The notes beneath the pieces are model-generated. The model ran no database searches. It was not told where the DNA came from and was given only the letters and a program-made list of their open reading frames with translations. The translations under genes were made by a program, and so were the position numbers. DNA of 38,326 bases from an uncultured Eubacteriales bacterium (GTDB lineage: Bacteria > Bacillota > Clostridia > Oscillospirales > CAG-272), in assembly GCA_949747515.1 (NCBI GenBank), contig CATKFO010000034.1, positions 1 to 38,326 of the forward strand. Direction: 5' to 3'. Within the stretch, counting starts at the first letter, position 1, and every line of letters begins with the position of its first letter. Shown piece by piece: positions 5,095-13,504 of the stretch.

Positions 5095-5123
5095 ATTGTA
5101 TCACAGAACAACCGTTCTGTAAA
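5095..5123 (-). promoter_or_regulatory. LexA-box promoter facing the repressor gene
   Basis: On the minus strand TTTACA (5123-5118), a 17-bp spacer and TACAAT (5100-5095) form a good sigma-A promoter. The spacer contains the palindrome ACAGAAC-AACC-GTTCTGT (5103-5120), which fits the Gram-positive LexA core GAAC-N4-GTTC. It drives the 4906-5067 ORF and RNA antisense to the XRE gene. Confidence 0.7.
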
Positions 5124-5166
5124 TATGTTTTTGTGTTTTTCTTTCACCACCTTTTTTTAACAACTT

Positions 5167-5361
5167 TTATATTTCGAGGATAAATAGTTCTTCAACTGTC
5201 GAATTTAATGCTTTTGCGATCCTTAAAGCAACGTCTACGCGGGGGATATATCGTTTTCTTTCGATATCGCTTATGGCTGCTTGTGATATACCGGACATTA
5301 CGGCAAGTTCAGCCTGAGACCAATATTTCTTTTTTCGGCATTGTTTTACTATATTGTCCAT
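5167..5361 (-). CDS. 64-aa XRE helix-turn-helix regulator
   Basis: ATG5361 follows GAGGG with 5-nt spacing; upstream in-frame starts to 5400 lack a site. The whole protein is an XRE domain (IVKQCRKKKYWSQAELAVMSGISQAAISDIERKRYIPRVDVALRIAKALNSTVEELF). It is similar in size to single-domain regulators of restriction-modification and mobile elements. It is divergent from the TerB_N gene, with 167 bp between starts, and could regulate it. Confidence 0.85.
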   Translation of the reverse strand: MDNIVKQCRKKKYWSQAELAVMSGISQAAISDIERKRYIPRVDVALRIAKALNSTVEELFILEI

Positions 5362-5528
5362 TTTTCCCTCTATATACACACTACGATTCACAACGATCAT
5401 TTACGACACAATATAAGTATGCCGGTAAAAATGAGTCTATAATGCGTTCAAACTGCATTTAAAGCAAGACTAATTATATTATTTATCAAAAATTTTTTTA
5501 TTAAACGCTTGGAGGGTAGAATACAAGT

Positions 5529-7160
5529 ATGCGGGTATTAAAATTTATTTACGGCGTTGTATTTGCTTATGTTGCGATTATGCTTATGATTGACGCTATA
5601 AAAGATAGAAATATTACTTTGTTTATTATTTCGATTATTTCGGCTGTAATTGCTTTTATGCTGATAAGAAAAACTAAAAAGGAAAGGATGAAAGCAAACG
5701 AAAAGAAAGAGCAGAGAAAACGGAAAAAAGAATTAAAAAGCTTAAAAAAGAGTAAAAAAGATATTTCATATGACCCGGTGGTAGACAATCTTAATTACAC
5801 TGAAAAAGAAATGCGAAAATACTACACGCTTATGCAAGCGCAAAGAGACGTGGAAATTATGCGCGAAAGCTTCACTTTGGCCGAGTCTACTTTAAATATC
5901 GACGTTTTTTGTATGCGCCACGATCTCGTAATGCAAAAAGCACGCACTCTTTTAAAAGCGGAGCAAGTTGGGGCTCGCGGCATAAAAAAACTAAAGTGTC
6001 ACGACGCTTGCCTCTCGGTTATCAACGCCTCGCATCCCCTAAGGCTTTTATTCCTTGAAAGATATGGGCAGCACACTTTTGAACAAATTGAAAATTTGAA
6101 AACCGCAAAGGGCAAAGAGAATCGATATAAAAAGACGATTTCTAAATTGGAAGAAGCGGAAGAAACGTTTAAAGAAATGGCTGAATATAAATTGCTGCTC
6201 GATGAAATGGAGATGCATTTAGCAACGCTCGATTTATCTAATGCGCTGAAAAGCACGAATATTGCAAAAGTTAATGTTGTTTCTGATAAAAATTTTATCG
6301 ATGCAAATCCGCAATCCTGTTCTTTTGACGAATATCAGATCCCGAGCGATATAATGTCGCTTCTTTGGATAAAGGGCAAAACTTCATCTAATGTGCCTGG
6401 GCTAATAGACGAACCGTCGTTAATTGATCTATCTCTTCCGATATCAAAAGGTTCTGATATGTGGAATGGAGTCAAGCTTGATTACTCTCCATCATACAGT
6501 TCGATCTCCCCCGAGCAACGCTCTATATATCTTAATTGGCTCGAAGACGTTAGCAAACCCATTTCCATAGGGTATGTATTTCTCTTTTATTACGGCTTAG
6601 AACGATATCTATTTACCGAAAAAAGTGAAGACGCGGTAAATATGATTCTTAAACTTAGAAAGTATCATCAAAACGATTCTTTTGATTTTTACACTTCAAA
6701 CGCGCTTGCAGCCTACGCCATGACAAAGAACAATGGGGAGTCATTAGAAAAGTTTGCGTCCAATCTAAATGGAACCGCATATTTGTGGGCGTGTCTTAAA
6801 TTACGCGGTTTCTTGACTCCTTATGATATTATCAGCACATACCGTTTGTGGGGATTCACGAATAAACGATACATCTGCGGAGAAAATGGGCTAAATGATC
6901 TGTTTGAGATTACTCTTGAAGAAATTTTCATAGAAAGATTTGAAGAAGGCTTTTTGAGAATTGACAATATTGAATCTAATGAAAATGATAAACTTATATT
7001 AGCTAATTTCAGCTTGCCCATCCAAATGAAAGAATTTATTATTCCCGATATTACTAAAGAGCCCTGGCTTTCCTCTTCTGTTTTAGAATTACTAACAGAA
7101 GCTCATGAGAGAGTAAAAGTCAAAATGCGTGAAATTAGAAAAAGCCAACCGACGTATTAG
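5529..7160 (+). CDS. Membrane-anchored TerB_N-domain protein
   Basis: The protein has 543 residues from ATG5529; GGAGGG lies 12 nt upstream, a long spacing. Two transmembrane helices (about 5-22 and 29-46) are followed by a very basic, Lys-rich stretch to about residue 80 and a long helical region to about 260. From about 290 a TerB_N-type domain is recognisable by WNGVKLDYSPSYSSISPEQR (starting near 307), then LNWLEDVS, IGYVFLFYYGLERYLF. No TerB metal-binding or TerB_C segment is seen after it. TerB_N proteins are associated with stress response and phage-defence contexts, but the activity is not established. Here it may be element-borne defence or superinfection cargo. Divergence from a small XRE gene suggests regulated expression. 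Confidence 0.75.
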   Translation: MRVLKFIYGVVFAYVAIMLMIDAIKDRNITLFIISIISAVIAFMLIRKTKKERMKANEKKEQRKRKKELKSLKKSKKDISYDPVVDNLNYTEKEMRKYYTLMQAQRDVEIMRESFTLAESTLNIDVFCMRHDLVMQKARTLLKAEQVGARGIKKLKCHDACLSVINASHPLRLLFLERYGQHTFEQIENLKTAKGKENRYKKTISKLEEAEETFKEMAEYKLLLDEMEMHLATLDLSNALKSTNIAKVNVVSDKNFIDANPQSCSFDEYQIPSDIMSLLWIKGKTSSNVPGLIDEPSLIDLSLPISKGSDMWNGVKLDYSPSYSSISPEQRSIYLNWLEDVSKPISIGYVFLFYYGLERYLFTEKSEDAVNMILKLRKYHQNDSFDFYTSNALAAYAMTKNNGESLEKFASNLNGTAYLWACLKLRGFLTPYDIISTYRLWGFTNKRYICGENGLNDLFEITLEEIFIERFEEGFLRIDNIESNENDKLILANFSLPIQMKEFIIPDITKEPWLSSSVLELLTEAHERVKVKMREIRKSQPTY

Positions 7161-7214
7161 CGATAGTACGTAAGTAGGCGATGATCCAACATAAGCAAAG
7201 GAACGTAAACTGAT

Positions 7215-7430
7215 ATGTTTTTCAAGAAAAAATCAAAAGTATTGCATGCAGTGCACTATGAAGGATTACCGAACTTTCAACAGGATGCCGCATGCTCTAT
7301 AGAAATCGGATTTGTTGGCAAAAATTTTTATTCTTTGGTATGATAAAAACCATGGCGATAATGACGTATGCGTGTGTCGATCTCACAAGAAGCACACTTA
7401 AGCGAATCCGAATATGAAAAAATAGTATAA
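7215..7430 (+). pseudogene. Decayed small gene
   Basis: An ATG at 7215 opens 42 codons (MFFKKKSKVLHAVHYEGLPN...) ending at TGA7341. The same frame is coding-like again at 7374-7430 (SISQEAHLSESEYEKIV) after several stops, and a different frame reads DKNHGDNDVCV between them. This is best explained by a small gene broken by two compensating frameshifts. The start resembles short conserved proteins of Clostridia of unknown function. It lies in the same orientation as the recombinase. Confidence 0.4.
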
Positions 7431-7547
7431 TAGAAATAGAGGACGGAACGGGTAGCCGTCGCCTTTATTGGAGATGTGGGAAGGTCGCCCCACCTATTTT
7501 CTATACTAGTCTATCGGACAGGCGGAAAATCGTCTGTCTTTTTCTTT
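7431..7547 (+). ncRNA. Candidate structured small RNA upstream of the recombinase
   Basis: After TATAAT at 7426-7431, a roughly 110-nt stretch contains three hairpins in a row. They are GACGG / CCGTC (about 7443-7461), GTGGG / CCCAC (about 7477-7494), and GACAGGCG / CGTCTGTC with a T-rich tail (7517-7547). No -35 box matches well and no ORF spans it. I do not recognise an RNA family. It could be a small RNA, a leader for the recombinase, or the 3' end of the decayed upstream gene. Confidence 0.4.
7517..7547 (+). terminator. Rho-independent terminator
   Basis: GACAGGCG (7517-7524) and CGTCTGTC (7531-7538) pair over 8 bp with one G-U pair, followed by TTTTTCTTT. Confidence 0.8.
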
Positions 7548-7599
7548 GGTTTCACTTCCCTTCTCTCGCCTCATTTTCTGCCCTCTTAAATATAATATA

Positions 7600-7629
7600 T
7601 TGACGTACGTAAAAAACGTATGATATAAT
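7600..7629 (+). promoter_or_regulatory. Recombinase promoter with palindrome
   Basis: TTGACG (7600-7605), an 18-bp spacer and TATAAT (7624-7629) lie 80 bp before the recombinase start. The spacer holds TACGT-AAAAA-ACGTA (7606-7620), a probable operator. A similar GTACGTAAG occurs at about 7166. Confidence 0.65.
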
Positions 7630-7708
7630 TATCATCTGTAGTGTAGTACCCCTATCTTTAGTTATGGGGGATATAAGCCACATATGATAAAATGGAGGTA
7701 ATTGATTA

Positions 7709-9304
7709 ATGCCGTACTGCCTATATGTGCGTAAATCCCGCGCTGACGCGGAGGCGGAGGCACGTGGAGAAGGAGAAACGCTTTCTCGCCATATCAATAC
7801 TCTGCTGGATCTTGCAAAACGCAGACATTTGGAAATAACGCAAATCTATAGAGAAATTGTTTCCGGAGAAACTATTGCGGCTCGTCCGGTTATTCAACAG
7901 CTTCTATCTGAGGTTGAACAAGGTCTGTGGAGCGGCGTTCTCGTTATGGAAGTTGAACGTCTTGCGCGTGGAGATACGGTGGACCAAGGGATTGTGGCTC
8001 AAACATTCAAATTTTCCGACACCAAAATTATAACCCCAATTAAAGACTACGATCCAAATAATGAATTTGACGAGGAATATTTTGAGTTTGGTCTTTTTAT
8101 GTCTCGACGGGAATATAAAACCATAAATCGCCGTTTACAACGCGGCAGGCTTTCTTCCGTAAAGGAAGGAAAATACGTTGGCAGTCAATCTCCTTACGGA
8201 TATAAACGAGTTAAAATCAACGGTGATAAAGGATATACATTAGAACCGCTCCCGGAAGAAGCTGATGTCGTTCGTATGATATTTGAATGGTACACAAAAG
8301 GCGAAAAACAGTCCGACGGCTCTTTCCGCCGCCTCGGCGTGTCGCTTATTGTACGTCGATTAAACTCTCTTAAAATTCCGCCTCGAAAAAGCGATCATTG
8401 GTCCCCGGCCACTGTTCGCGATATTTTGATAAACCCAGTCTATATCGGTAAGATTCGATGGAATTGGCGTCCAGATGTAAAAAAAATGGCGGGCGGACAT
8501 GTTGTAAAAGAACGTCCTCGCGCCCCGCTTGAAAAATGCACCATAGCTGATGGCCTTCACCCTCCGATTGTCAGTAATGAAGTATTCAATACGGCGCAGG
8601 ATTTTATATCGAGCAACCCTCCACGGCCGATTGGCGAACGTGGAACGGTCAAAAACCCTCTTGCCGGTATAGTCGTATGTGCAAAATGCGGCCATCGTAT
8701 GACAAGGAGGCCATACAACCAAAACGGATATCCTGATACCCTTCTATGCGCCGACACTGCTTGCGATAATGTAAGCTGCTCTCTACATCATGTCGAACGC
8801 GGCGTTTTGGACGCTCTGCGGGATTGGCTCTCCGAATATAAACTACAGTGGGAAAATGGCGAGAATAAAGATTCTTCTGACGCTATTGTGGCTATGAAAG
8901 AAAAAGCCCTCCGCCGTCTTGACGCAGAATATACGACGCTTAACAAGCAGCTCGATAACACACATGATCTTTTGGAACAGAGCGTTTATACTACTGAGCA
9001 GTTTCTTGAACGATCGCGCAAACTCTCAGAACGTATTAAAAAAAATGAAGCTGATCGTCTAGCTCTAAGCACAGATATCGTTGCCGACAAATCGCGCGAA
9101 GAAGCTCGTAAACAGATTATTCCAAAGGTTGAGCGCCTACTAGATGTATACGATGTTCTTCCTAATGCAAAGGCAAAAAACGATATGCTGAAAGAAGTGT
9201 TAGAAAAGGTTGTCTATCTTAAAACTAAAAAAGGCCGTTGGAATAACGCCGCTGATGATTTTGAGTTAACGTTGTATCCCAAAATGCCAAAGTCTAACAA
9301 ATAG
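7709..9304 (+). CDS. Large serine recombinase (integrase)
   Basis: The 531-residue protein starts at ATG7709 after GGAGG. Its order is an N-terminal resolvase catalytic domain (YVRKSR with nucleophile Ser10; LVMEVERLARGD near 80), a Recombinase domain from about 150 (YVGSQSPYGYKRV, then LINPVYIGKIRWN), a zinc ribbon near 322-360 (CAKCGHRM ... C-D-VSC), a long coiled coil (about 380-455), and a C-terminal tail. This is the architecture of phage and skin-element integrases, which catalyse site-specific integration and excision through a Ser-linked intermediate. It ends about 30 bp before the interrupted cotJC frame and is oriented with it, as expected for the enzyme that inserts into and leaves that gene. 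It looks intact. A recombination directionality factor is not recognised in the window. Confidence 0.93.
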   Translation: MPYCLYVRKSRADAEAEARGEGETLSRHINTLLDLAKRRHLEITQIYREIVSGETIAARPVIQQLLSEVEQGLWSGVLVMEVERLARGDTVDQGIVAQTFKFSDTKIITPIKDYDPNNEFDEEYFEFGLFMSRREYKTINRRLQRGRLSSVKEGKYVGSQSPYGYKRVKINGDKGYTLEPLPEEADVVRMIFEWYTKGEKQSDGSFRRLGVSLIVRRLNSLKIPPRKSDHWSPATVRDILINPVYIGKIRWNWRPDVKKMAGGHVVKERPRAPLEKCTIADGLHPPIVSNEVFNTAQDFISSNPPRPIGERGTVKNPLAGIVVCAKCGHRMTRRPYNQNGYPDTLLCADTACDNVSCSLHHVERGVLDALRDWLSEYKLQWENGENKDSSDAIVAMKEKALRRLDAEYTTLNKQLDNTHDLLEQSVYTTEQFLERSRKLSERIKKNEADRLALSTDIVADKSREEARKQIIPKVERLLDVYDVLPNAKAKNDMLKEVLEKVVYLKTKKGRWNNAADDFELTLYPKMPKSNK

Positions 9305-9345
9305 CTTTATGTATGGTCTTTCATAATTGATAACATATTGGGTTA
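9305..9345. other. Probable right attachment junction (attR)
   Basis: Between the recombinase stop (9304) and codon 9334, where CotJC homology resumes, only about 30 bp remain. In the cotJC frame a TAA at 9331-9333 separates element DNA from HIGLNELAHMEII, which matches the conserved IGTEELAHLEM segment of CotJC. The crossover should lie at or near 9330-9345. The partner attL is outside the window, so the core cannot be read. Confidence 0.6.
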
Positions 9346-9774
9346 AACGAACTTGCTCATATGGAAATTATAGGCGCTATTATGCATCAGCTTACAAGGT
9401 GCATGAGCCCTGAACAAATAAAAGAATCTGGTTTTGATGGATATTTTGTCAACCATACTGCGGGAGTATTTCCATGCGATACCTCCGGCGTTCCATTCGA
9501 CACAAAATATATAGCTAGTACCGGAGACGTATTAGCTGATCTTAATGAAGACCTTGCAGCAGAGCAAAAAGCGCGACTCACGTACGACAATATACTACGC
9601 CTTGTCGATGACCCAGATGTTTGTGACCCGATAAAATTCTTAAGAGAGCGCGAGCTTGTGCACTATCAGCGTTTTGGCGACGCATTAAGAATAGCCCAAG
9701 ATAATATGAATTACAAGAATTTCTATGGATATAACCCGGCTTTCGATAGAAATCAGAATTTAAAAAATAGATAG
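9334..9774 (+). pseudogene. cotJC: 3' fragment of cotJC, interrupted by the element
   Basis: The open frame from 9334 encodes about 146 residues that align with the last two thirds of CotJC, a Mn-catalase-type spore coat protein of about 190 residues. Visible landmarks are IGLNELAHMEI (the E-x-x-H metal-ligand segment), MSPEQIKESGFDGYFVNH, GVPFDTKYIASTGD, ADLNEDLAAEQKAR and FLRERELVHYQRF (second ligand helices). The N-terminal 60 or so residues, with the first glutamate ligand and the start, are missing. Translation from an internal ATG at 9361 has no ribosome binding site. Precise excision of the upstream element should restore the gene. It could alternatively be a dead remnant, but the frame has no lesions. 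Confidence 0.85.
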
Positions 9775-10104
9775 TATACAAGTCCTTATAAATTAGATAA
9801 TTCATTCTAATAAAAATCTCCTATGGTAAAATAAAGAAACCATAGGAGATTTTTTGTACATAAATTATGGAAAACCGCAACAATGATAAGACCGCCATAA
9901 TGTATGTGATCTATTATATATTGATGGACATCATATTCATTTATATTCTCTGTATATACAATTTGAGAAATAATTGGGGATTTTTTTAAAGAAATTTAAG
10001 CATTTCTATGTCTGTTGAAAGACTAGGTACCCCAAGCATCACCTCTTCTTAATATTCTTTTGTATATTGTCTCTTTTTATGCTAATAAGCAAATACAATG
10101 TTTT
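9775..10104. other. Gene-free stretch between cotJC and glnS
   Basis: The stretch contains a strong hairpin terminator (9812-9855). A 40-codon frame near 9868 has no ribosome binding site and is not called. Nothing else is recognised. Confidence 0.6.
9812..9855. terminator. Bidirectional terminator
   Basis: AAAAATCTCCTATGG (9812-9826) pairs with CCATAGGAGATTTTT (from 9840). The A run before and T run after the stem allow termination from both sides, serving cotJC and possibly glnS. Confidence 0.85.
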
Positions 10105-11757
10105 TTATTGTTTGGGTTTAAAGCTATCTTTTAGCGAGACTATACGGTTAAAGGTTCCATAATTTTTGGAATCGGCCACGTAATAACCAAGTCGAACAAA
10201 TTGATAACGGCTGCCGGCCGTGCGATCAATTCCCTGCTCTACATATGCGCGGGGTATTTCTATTGAAGATTCACGATTTAAATAGTCGTTGTACGTTTTA
10301 TCTTCAGGAATATCAGACACATTTTTAATTGTAAACAGCTTATCGTAATGCATAATTCTTATTGATTCCGCATGTTCGACAGAAAGCCAGTGTATAGTCC
10401 CTTTTATTTTTCTTCCGTCTGAAGGAACTCCGCTTTTTGTTTCTAAATCTGCCGTTACACGTATTTCCGTAATATTTCCACGCTCGTCCTTTATAACGTC
10501 GTTGCACTTTACAATATACGATCCCATAAGGCGAACTTCTCCGCCAGGCTTCATTCTAAAAAATTTCGGCGGTGGATTCTCGGAGAAATCTTCCCTATCA
10601 ATATATATATTTCGAGTAAACGGTACTTGACGAGAACCCATATCCGGATTTCCAGGATGGTTTGGAAGAGAAAAGTATTCGGTTTCATTCTCCGGAAAAT
10701 TCGTTATGGTAACTTTAATAGGGTCAAGAACCGCTATCCGACGAGGCGCTACTCTGTTCAGCTCTTCGCGTATACAATACTCTAGAAGCTCGTAATCCAC
10801 AAGGCTATACGCTTTCGCAATACCCGCTCGACGAACAAACTCAAATATTGCGTCCGGAGAATATCCTCGACGGCGCATACCGCATATAGTCGGCATGCGT
10901 GGATCATCCCAGCCGTCTACTAATTTATTTTCTACTAAATATCTTAAATAACGTTTGCTCATTACCGTGTACGTTACGTTTAAACGAGCGAATTCATATT
11001 GATGAGGTTTGGATTCAAAACCAATGTTATTGACGACCCAATCATATAGCGGGCGGTGATTTTCAAATTCAAGAGAACAGAGAGAGTGAGTTATTCCCTC
11101 TATAGCGTCTTGAATAGGATGCGCAAAATCGTATAAAGGATATATGAGCCACTTATCGCCTTGACGATGATGATGGGCGCGGACGATACGGTAAATCGCA
11201 GGATCGCGCATATTCATATTCGGAGACGACATATCTATCTTTGCTCTTAGGGTTTTAGATCCGTCCGGGAATTCTCCATTCTTCATTCTTCTGAAAAGAT
11301 CAAGATTTTCCTCAACTGAACGGTTGCGATACGGACTTTCTTTTCCGGGTTCGGTTAGCGTGCCCCTATATTCTTTCATTTCGTCAGCCGATAAGTCGCA
11401 CACATACGCTTTTCCATTCATTATAAGCTTTTCAGCGTATTTATAGCAATCGTCAAAATAATCCGAACCGTAAAAAATTCCGCCGGTAGGTTCGGCTCCA
11501 AGCCATTTCAGATCTTCGTATATGGAATCTACGTATTCGGTATCTTCTTTAGAGGGATTAGTATCGTCGTATCTTAAATTAAATTTACCACCGTATTTTT
11601 TTGCTGTAAAGCAATTTATATATATTGCTTTGGCGCTTCCGATATGGAGATAACCGTTCGGCTCGGGAGGAAATCTTGTATGAACATGATCTTCACGACC
11701 GTTTTCAAGATCTGAATCGATAATATCATGGATAAAATTAGAAGCCATTTCTATCAT
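10105..11757 (-). CDS. glnS: Glutaminyl-tRNA synthetase
   Basis: The 550-residue protein is a class I synthetase that charges tRNA-Gln with glutamine in the cytoplasm. The HIGH motif is HIGS at 38-41 within RFPPEPNGYLHIGSAKA. The KMSKS equivalent is VMSKR in LNVTYTVMSKRYLRYL near 265, typical of GlnRS. The C-terminal anticodon-binding beta barrels follow (SLPNHPGNPDMGSRQVPF, IKGTIHWLS). Length is normal. GAGGTG precedes ATG11757. It lies 11 bp downstream of gltX and is probably cotranscribed with it. Having GlnRS implies direct Gln-tRNA-Gln formation, though a GatCAB route may also exist elsewhere. Confidence 0.96.
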   Translation of the reverse strand: MIEMASNFIHDIIDSDLENGREDHVHTRFPPEPNGYLHIGSAKAIYINCFTAKKYGGKFNLRYDDTNPSKEDTEYVDSIYEDLKWLGAEPTGGIFYGSDYFDDCYKYAEKLIMNGKAYVCDLSADEMKEYRGTLTEPGKESPYRNRSVEENLDLFRRMKNGEFPDGSKTLRAKIDMSSPNMNMRDPAIYRIVRAHHHRQGDKWLIYPLYDFAHPIQDAIEGITHSLCSLEFENHRPLYDWVVNNIGFESKPHQYEFARLNVTYTVMSKRYLRYLVENKLVDGWDDPRMPTICGMRRRGYSPDAIFEFVRRAGIAKAYSLVDYELLEYCIREELNRVAPRRIAVLDPIKVTITNFPENETEYFSLPNHPGNPDMGSRQVPFTRNIYIDREDFSENPPPKFFRMKPGGEVRLMGSYIVKCNDVIKDERGNITEIRVTADLETKSGVPSDGRKIKGTIHWLSVEHAESIRIMHYDKLFTIKNVSDIPEDKTYNDYLNRESSIEIPRAYVEQGIDRTAGSRYQFVRLGYYVADSKNYGTFNRIVSLKDSFKPKQ

Positions 11758-11768
11758 AAGCTTTCACC

Positions 11769-13454
11769 TCAAAGTTTATTTATCATTTTTTTCACTCTGT
11801 CTATAACTTTGTCTTTACCGAGTATATGCATAACGGTATACATATCGGGCGAGTTCATAGCCCCCGTGACCGCGATACGTAGAAACATTGATACGTCGGC
11901 AACGCTTCCCTTGTATAACTCGGGATTTTGTTTATACGCTTTCATATCTGATGCAAACCCGCATTCCTCGGATATTTTTTTTATTTTTTCAAACCACTCC
12001 GTTTGATCGTCGTCATAGCTATAAGATTGAGAGAATTTTTTTAGAATCGTCTTTATATCTTCTTTCTCGAAAGAATCGGGATATTGATCTTTAATTTCAA
12101 AAAATTCGTCGAAGAAAAAGCCGATATAATCTTTAACTCCATTCCATGAAACGATATCCTTCCGAGGCTTTTTACCGCCTCTTCCTATCGACAAGATAGA
12201 CTTTGTATATTGAGGATCTTTCTTAAAAACTTCGGCGAATTGATGATCAAATTCGTCGGCCCATGCTGAAACCTTTTCATAAACCTCTTCGGCAGTCATC
12301 TTTGAAATTATGTTTTTTGAAACGTCGTTAAATTTATTAAAATCAAATAAGCATCCGGAAGAGCTCATCTTTTTTATATTAAATGGGAAATCAACATAGC
12401 TTTTTTCAGGATTCGCCGTATGCCATTCCTCATAGTTGGAATTAAGTAAGGTCATCACATATTCCATAACGCATTCCGGGGCATATCCGAGCCTCTTATA
12501 ATCGTCCATATTAGCTCCCATATCCCGCTTAGACAGCTTTTTCTTCGAACCGTTCTCGTCAACCTTCATAAGTTGAGATATATGCATATACTTAGGGAGC
12601 TTAAATCCAAGATATCTGAAAAGCATTACGTGACGAGGAAGACTTGAAAGCCATTCTTCTCCCCTGATTACATGAGTTGTTCCCATGAGGTGATCGTCGA
12701 CTGCGTGAGCGAAATGATAAGTCGGAATACCGTCGCTTTTCAAAAGTACTTCGTCTTTGTCATTTTCAGGAAGCTCAAGGTTGCCTTTTACAAGATCGGT
12801 AATTTTAAACGTTTTTTTAGGATCTCCGTCGGCAAGCATTCTAATTACAAAAGGATTGCCGTCCTCCAAATTTCTTTCAACGTCCTTCATAGTAAACGAA
12901 CGCATTCTTTGCTTTTCCTCTTCCAGAAGTTCTTCCGCGTTATGCCAGTCTCTATTTTTTAATTGCGTTTTTTTATCGACCGAGTTCATGGCCTCCATTT
13001 CTTCTTTAGTAGAAAATACTGGATAGGCCTTTCCCTCTTTGACAAGTTGCTTAGCATATATATGATATATTTCTTTTCGCTGACTTTGTCTGTACGGTCC
13101 ATAATCGCCTTTATCAGTTATTTCCTCATTTTCGTCAAGGACTGCGCCTTCGTCGAAATAAATACCGTAATGTTCCAAAACGCGGATCAGCGCCGCGGCG
13201 GCTCCGTTTACTTCCCTTTTACTATCGGTATCCTCTATTCCCAGATAGAAAACTCCTCCGCTTTGGTGGGCGAGCCGTTCTCCGACAGTCACGGGAAACA
13301 TTCCTCCAAAATGAACAAATCCGGTAGGGCTGGGAGCAAAACGAGTCACTTTCGCTCCATCGGGGAGAGCGCGCTTAGGAGCTGTAGATTCATATTCTTC
13401 CGGCGTAATATCTACGTTGGGAAAAAGCATGTCCGCTAGGCGATTGTAGTCCAT
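11769..13454 (-). CDS. gltX: Glutamyl-tRNA synthetase (long clostridial type)
   Basis: The 561-residue class I synthetase carries RFAPSPTGFVHFGG with HFGG (48-51) in place of HIGH, an IEDTD motif that identifies a GluRS, and KKLSKRD near 305 as the KMSKS loop. It is about 70 residues longer than the standard GluRS, like a variant found in Clostridia, with an N-terminal extension before residue 35. It attaches glutamate to tRNA-Glu. AAAGGAAA precedes ATG13454 at about 9 nt. It forms an apparent two-gene operon with glnS. Confidence 0.93.
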   Translation of the reverse strand: MDYNRLADMLFPNVDITPEEYESTAPKRALPDGAKVTRFAPSPTGFVHFGGMFPVTVGERLAHQSGGVFYLGIEDTDSKREVNGAAAALIRVLEHYGIYFDEGAVLDENEEITDKGDYGPYRQSQRKEIYHIYAKQLVKEGKAYPVFSTKEEMEAMNSVDKKTQLKNRDWHNAEELLEEEKQRMRSFTMKDVERNLEDGNPFVIRMLADGDPKKTFKITDLVKGNLELPENDKDEVLLKSDGIPTYHFAHAVDDHLMGTTHVIRGEEWLSSLPRHVMLFRYLGFKLPKYMHISQLMKVDENGSKKKLSKRDMGANMDDYKRLGYAPECVMEYVMTLLNSNYEEWHTANPEKSYVDFPFNIKKMSSSGCLFDFNKFNDVSKNIISKMTAEEVYEKVSAWADEFDHQFAEVFKKDPQYTKSILSIGRGGKKPRKDIVSWNGVKDYIGFFFDEFFEIKDQYPDSFEKEDIKTILKKFSQSYSYDDDQTEWFEKIKKISEECGFASDMKAYKQNPELYKGSVADVSMFLRIAVTGAMNSPDMYTVMHILGKDKVIDRVKKMINKL

Positions 13455-13504
13455 TATTTAATATTTTCCTTTCATAAATAAAGTTAAACATGTTAAAAGA
13501 ATCA

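Larger units (their letters stand above)
7161..7708. other. Gene-poor stretch before the recombinase
   Basis: This 548-bp gap holds a decayed small gene (7215-7430), a candidate structured RNA with terminator (7431-7550), the recombinase promoter (7600-7629), and a short GC-rich inverted repeat CCCCTA / TGGGGG in the recombinase leader (about 7650-7672). The attP half-sites of serine recombinases often lie next to the recombinase gene, but none can be defined here by eye. Confidence 0.6.
1..9333. mobile_element. Prophage-like integrative element, right end (left end outside window)
   Basis: The block is bounded on the right by a large serine recombinase followed within about 30 bp by a cotJC coding frame that lacks its start. 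It contains three XRE-type regulators, a leftward cluster of very small genes with paralogous copies, palindromic operators inside promoter spacers, and singly transcribed accessory genes. No capsid, portal, terminase or lysis genes are visible, so those would lie to the left if this is a phage. A conjugative or satellite element is also possible. The right boundary is inferred from where CotJC homology resumes; the left attachment site is not in the window. Confidence 0.8.

Noticed and set aside
9868..9990. 40-codon frame MENRNNDK... between cotJC and glnS
   Set aside because: No ribosome binding site, starts right after a terminator, and has biased AT-rich composition.
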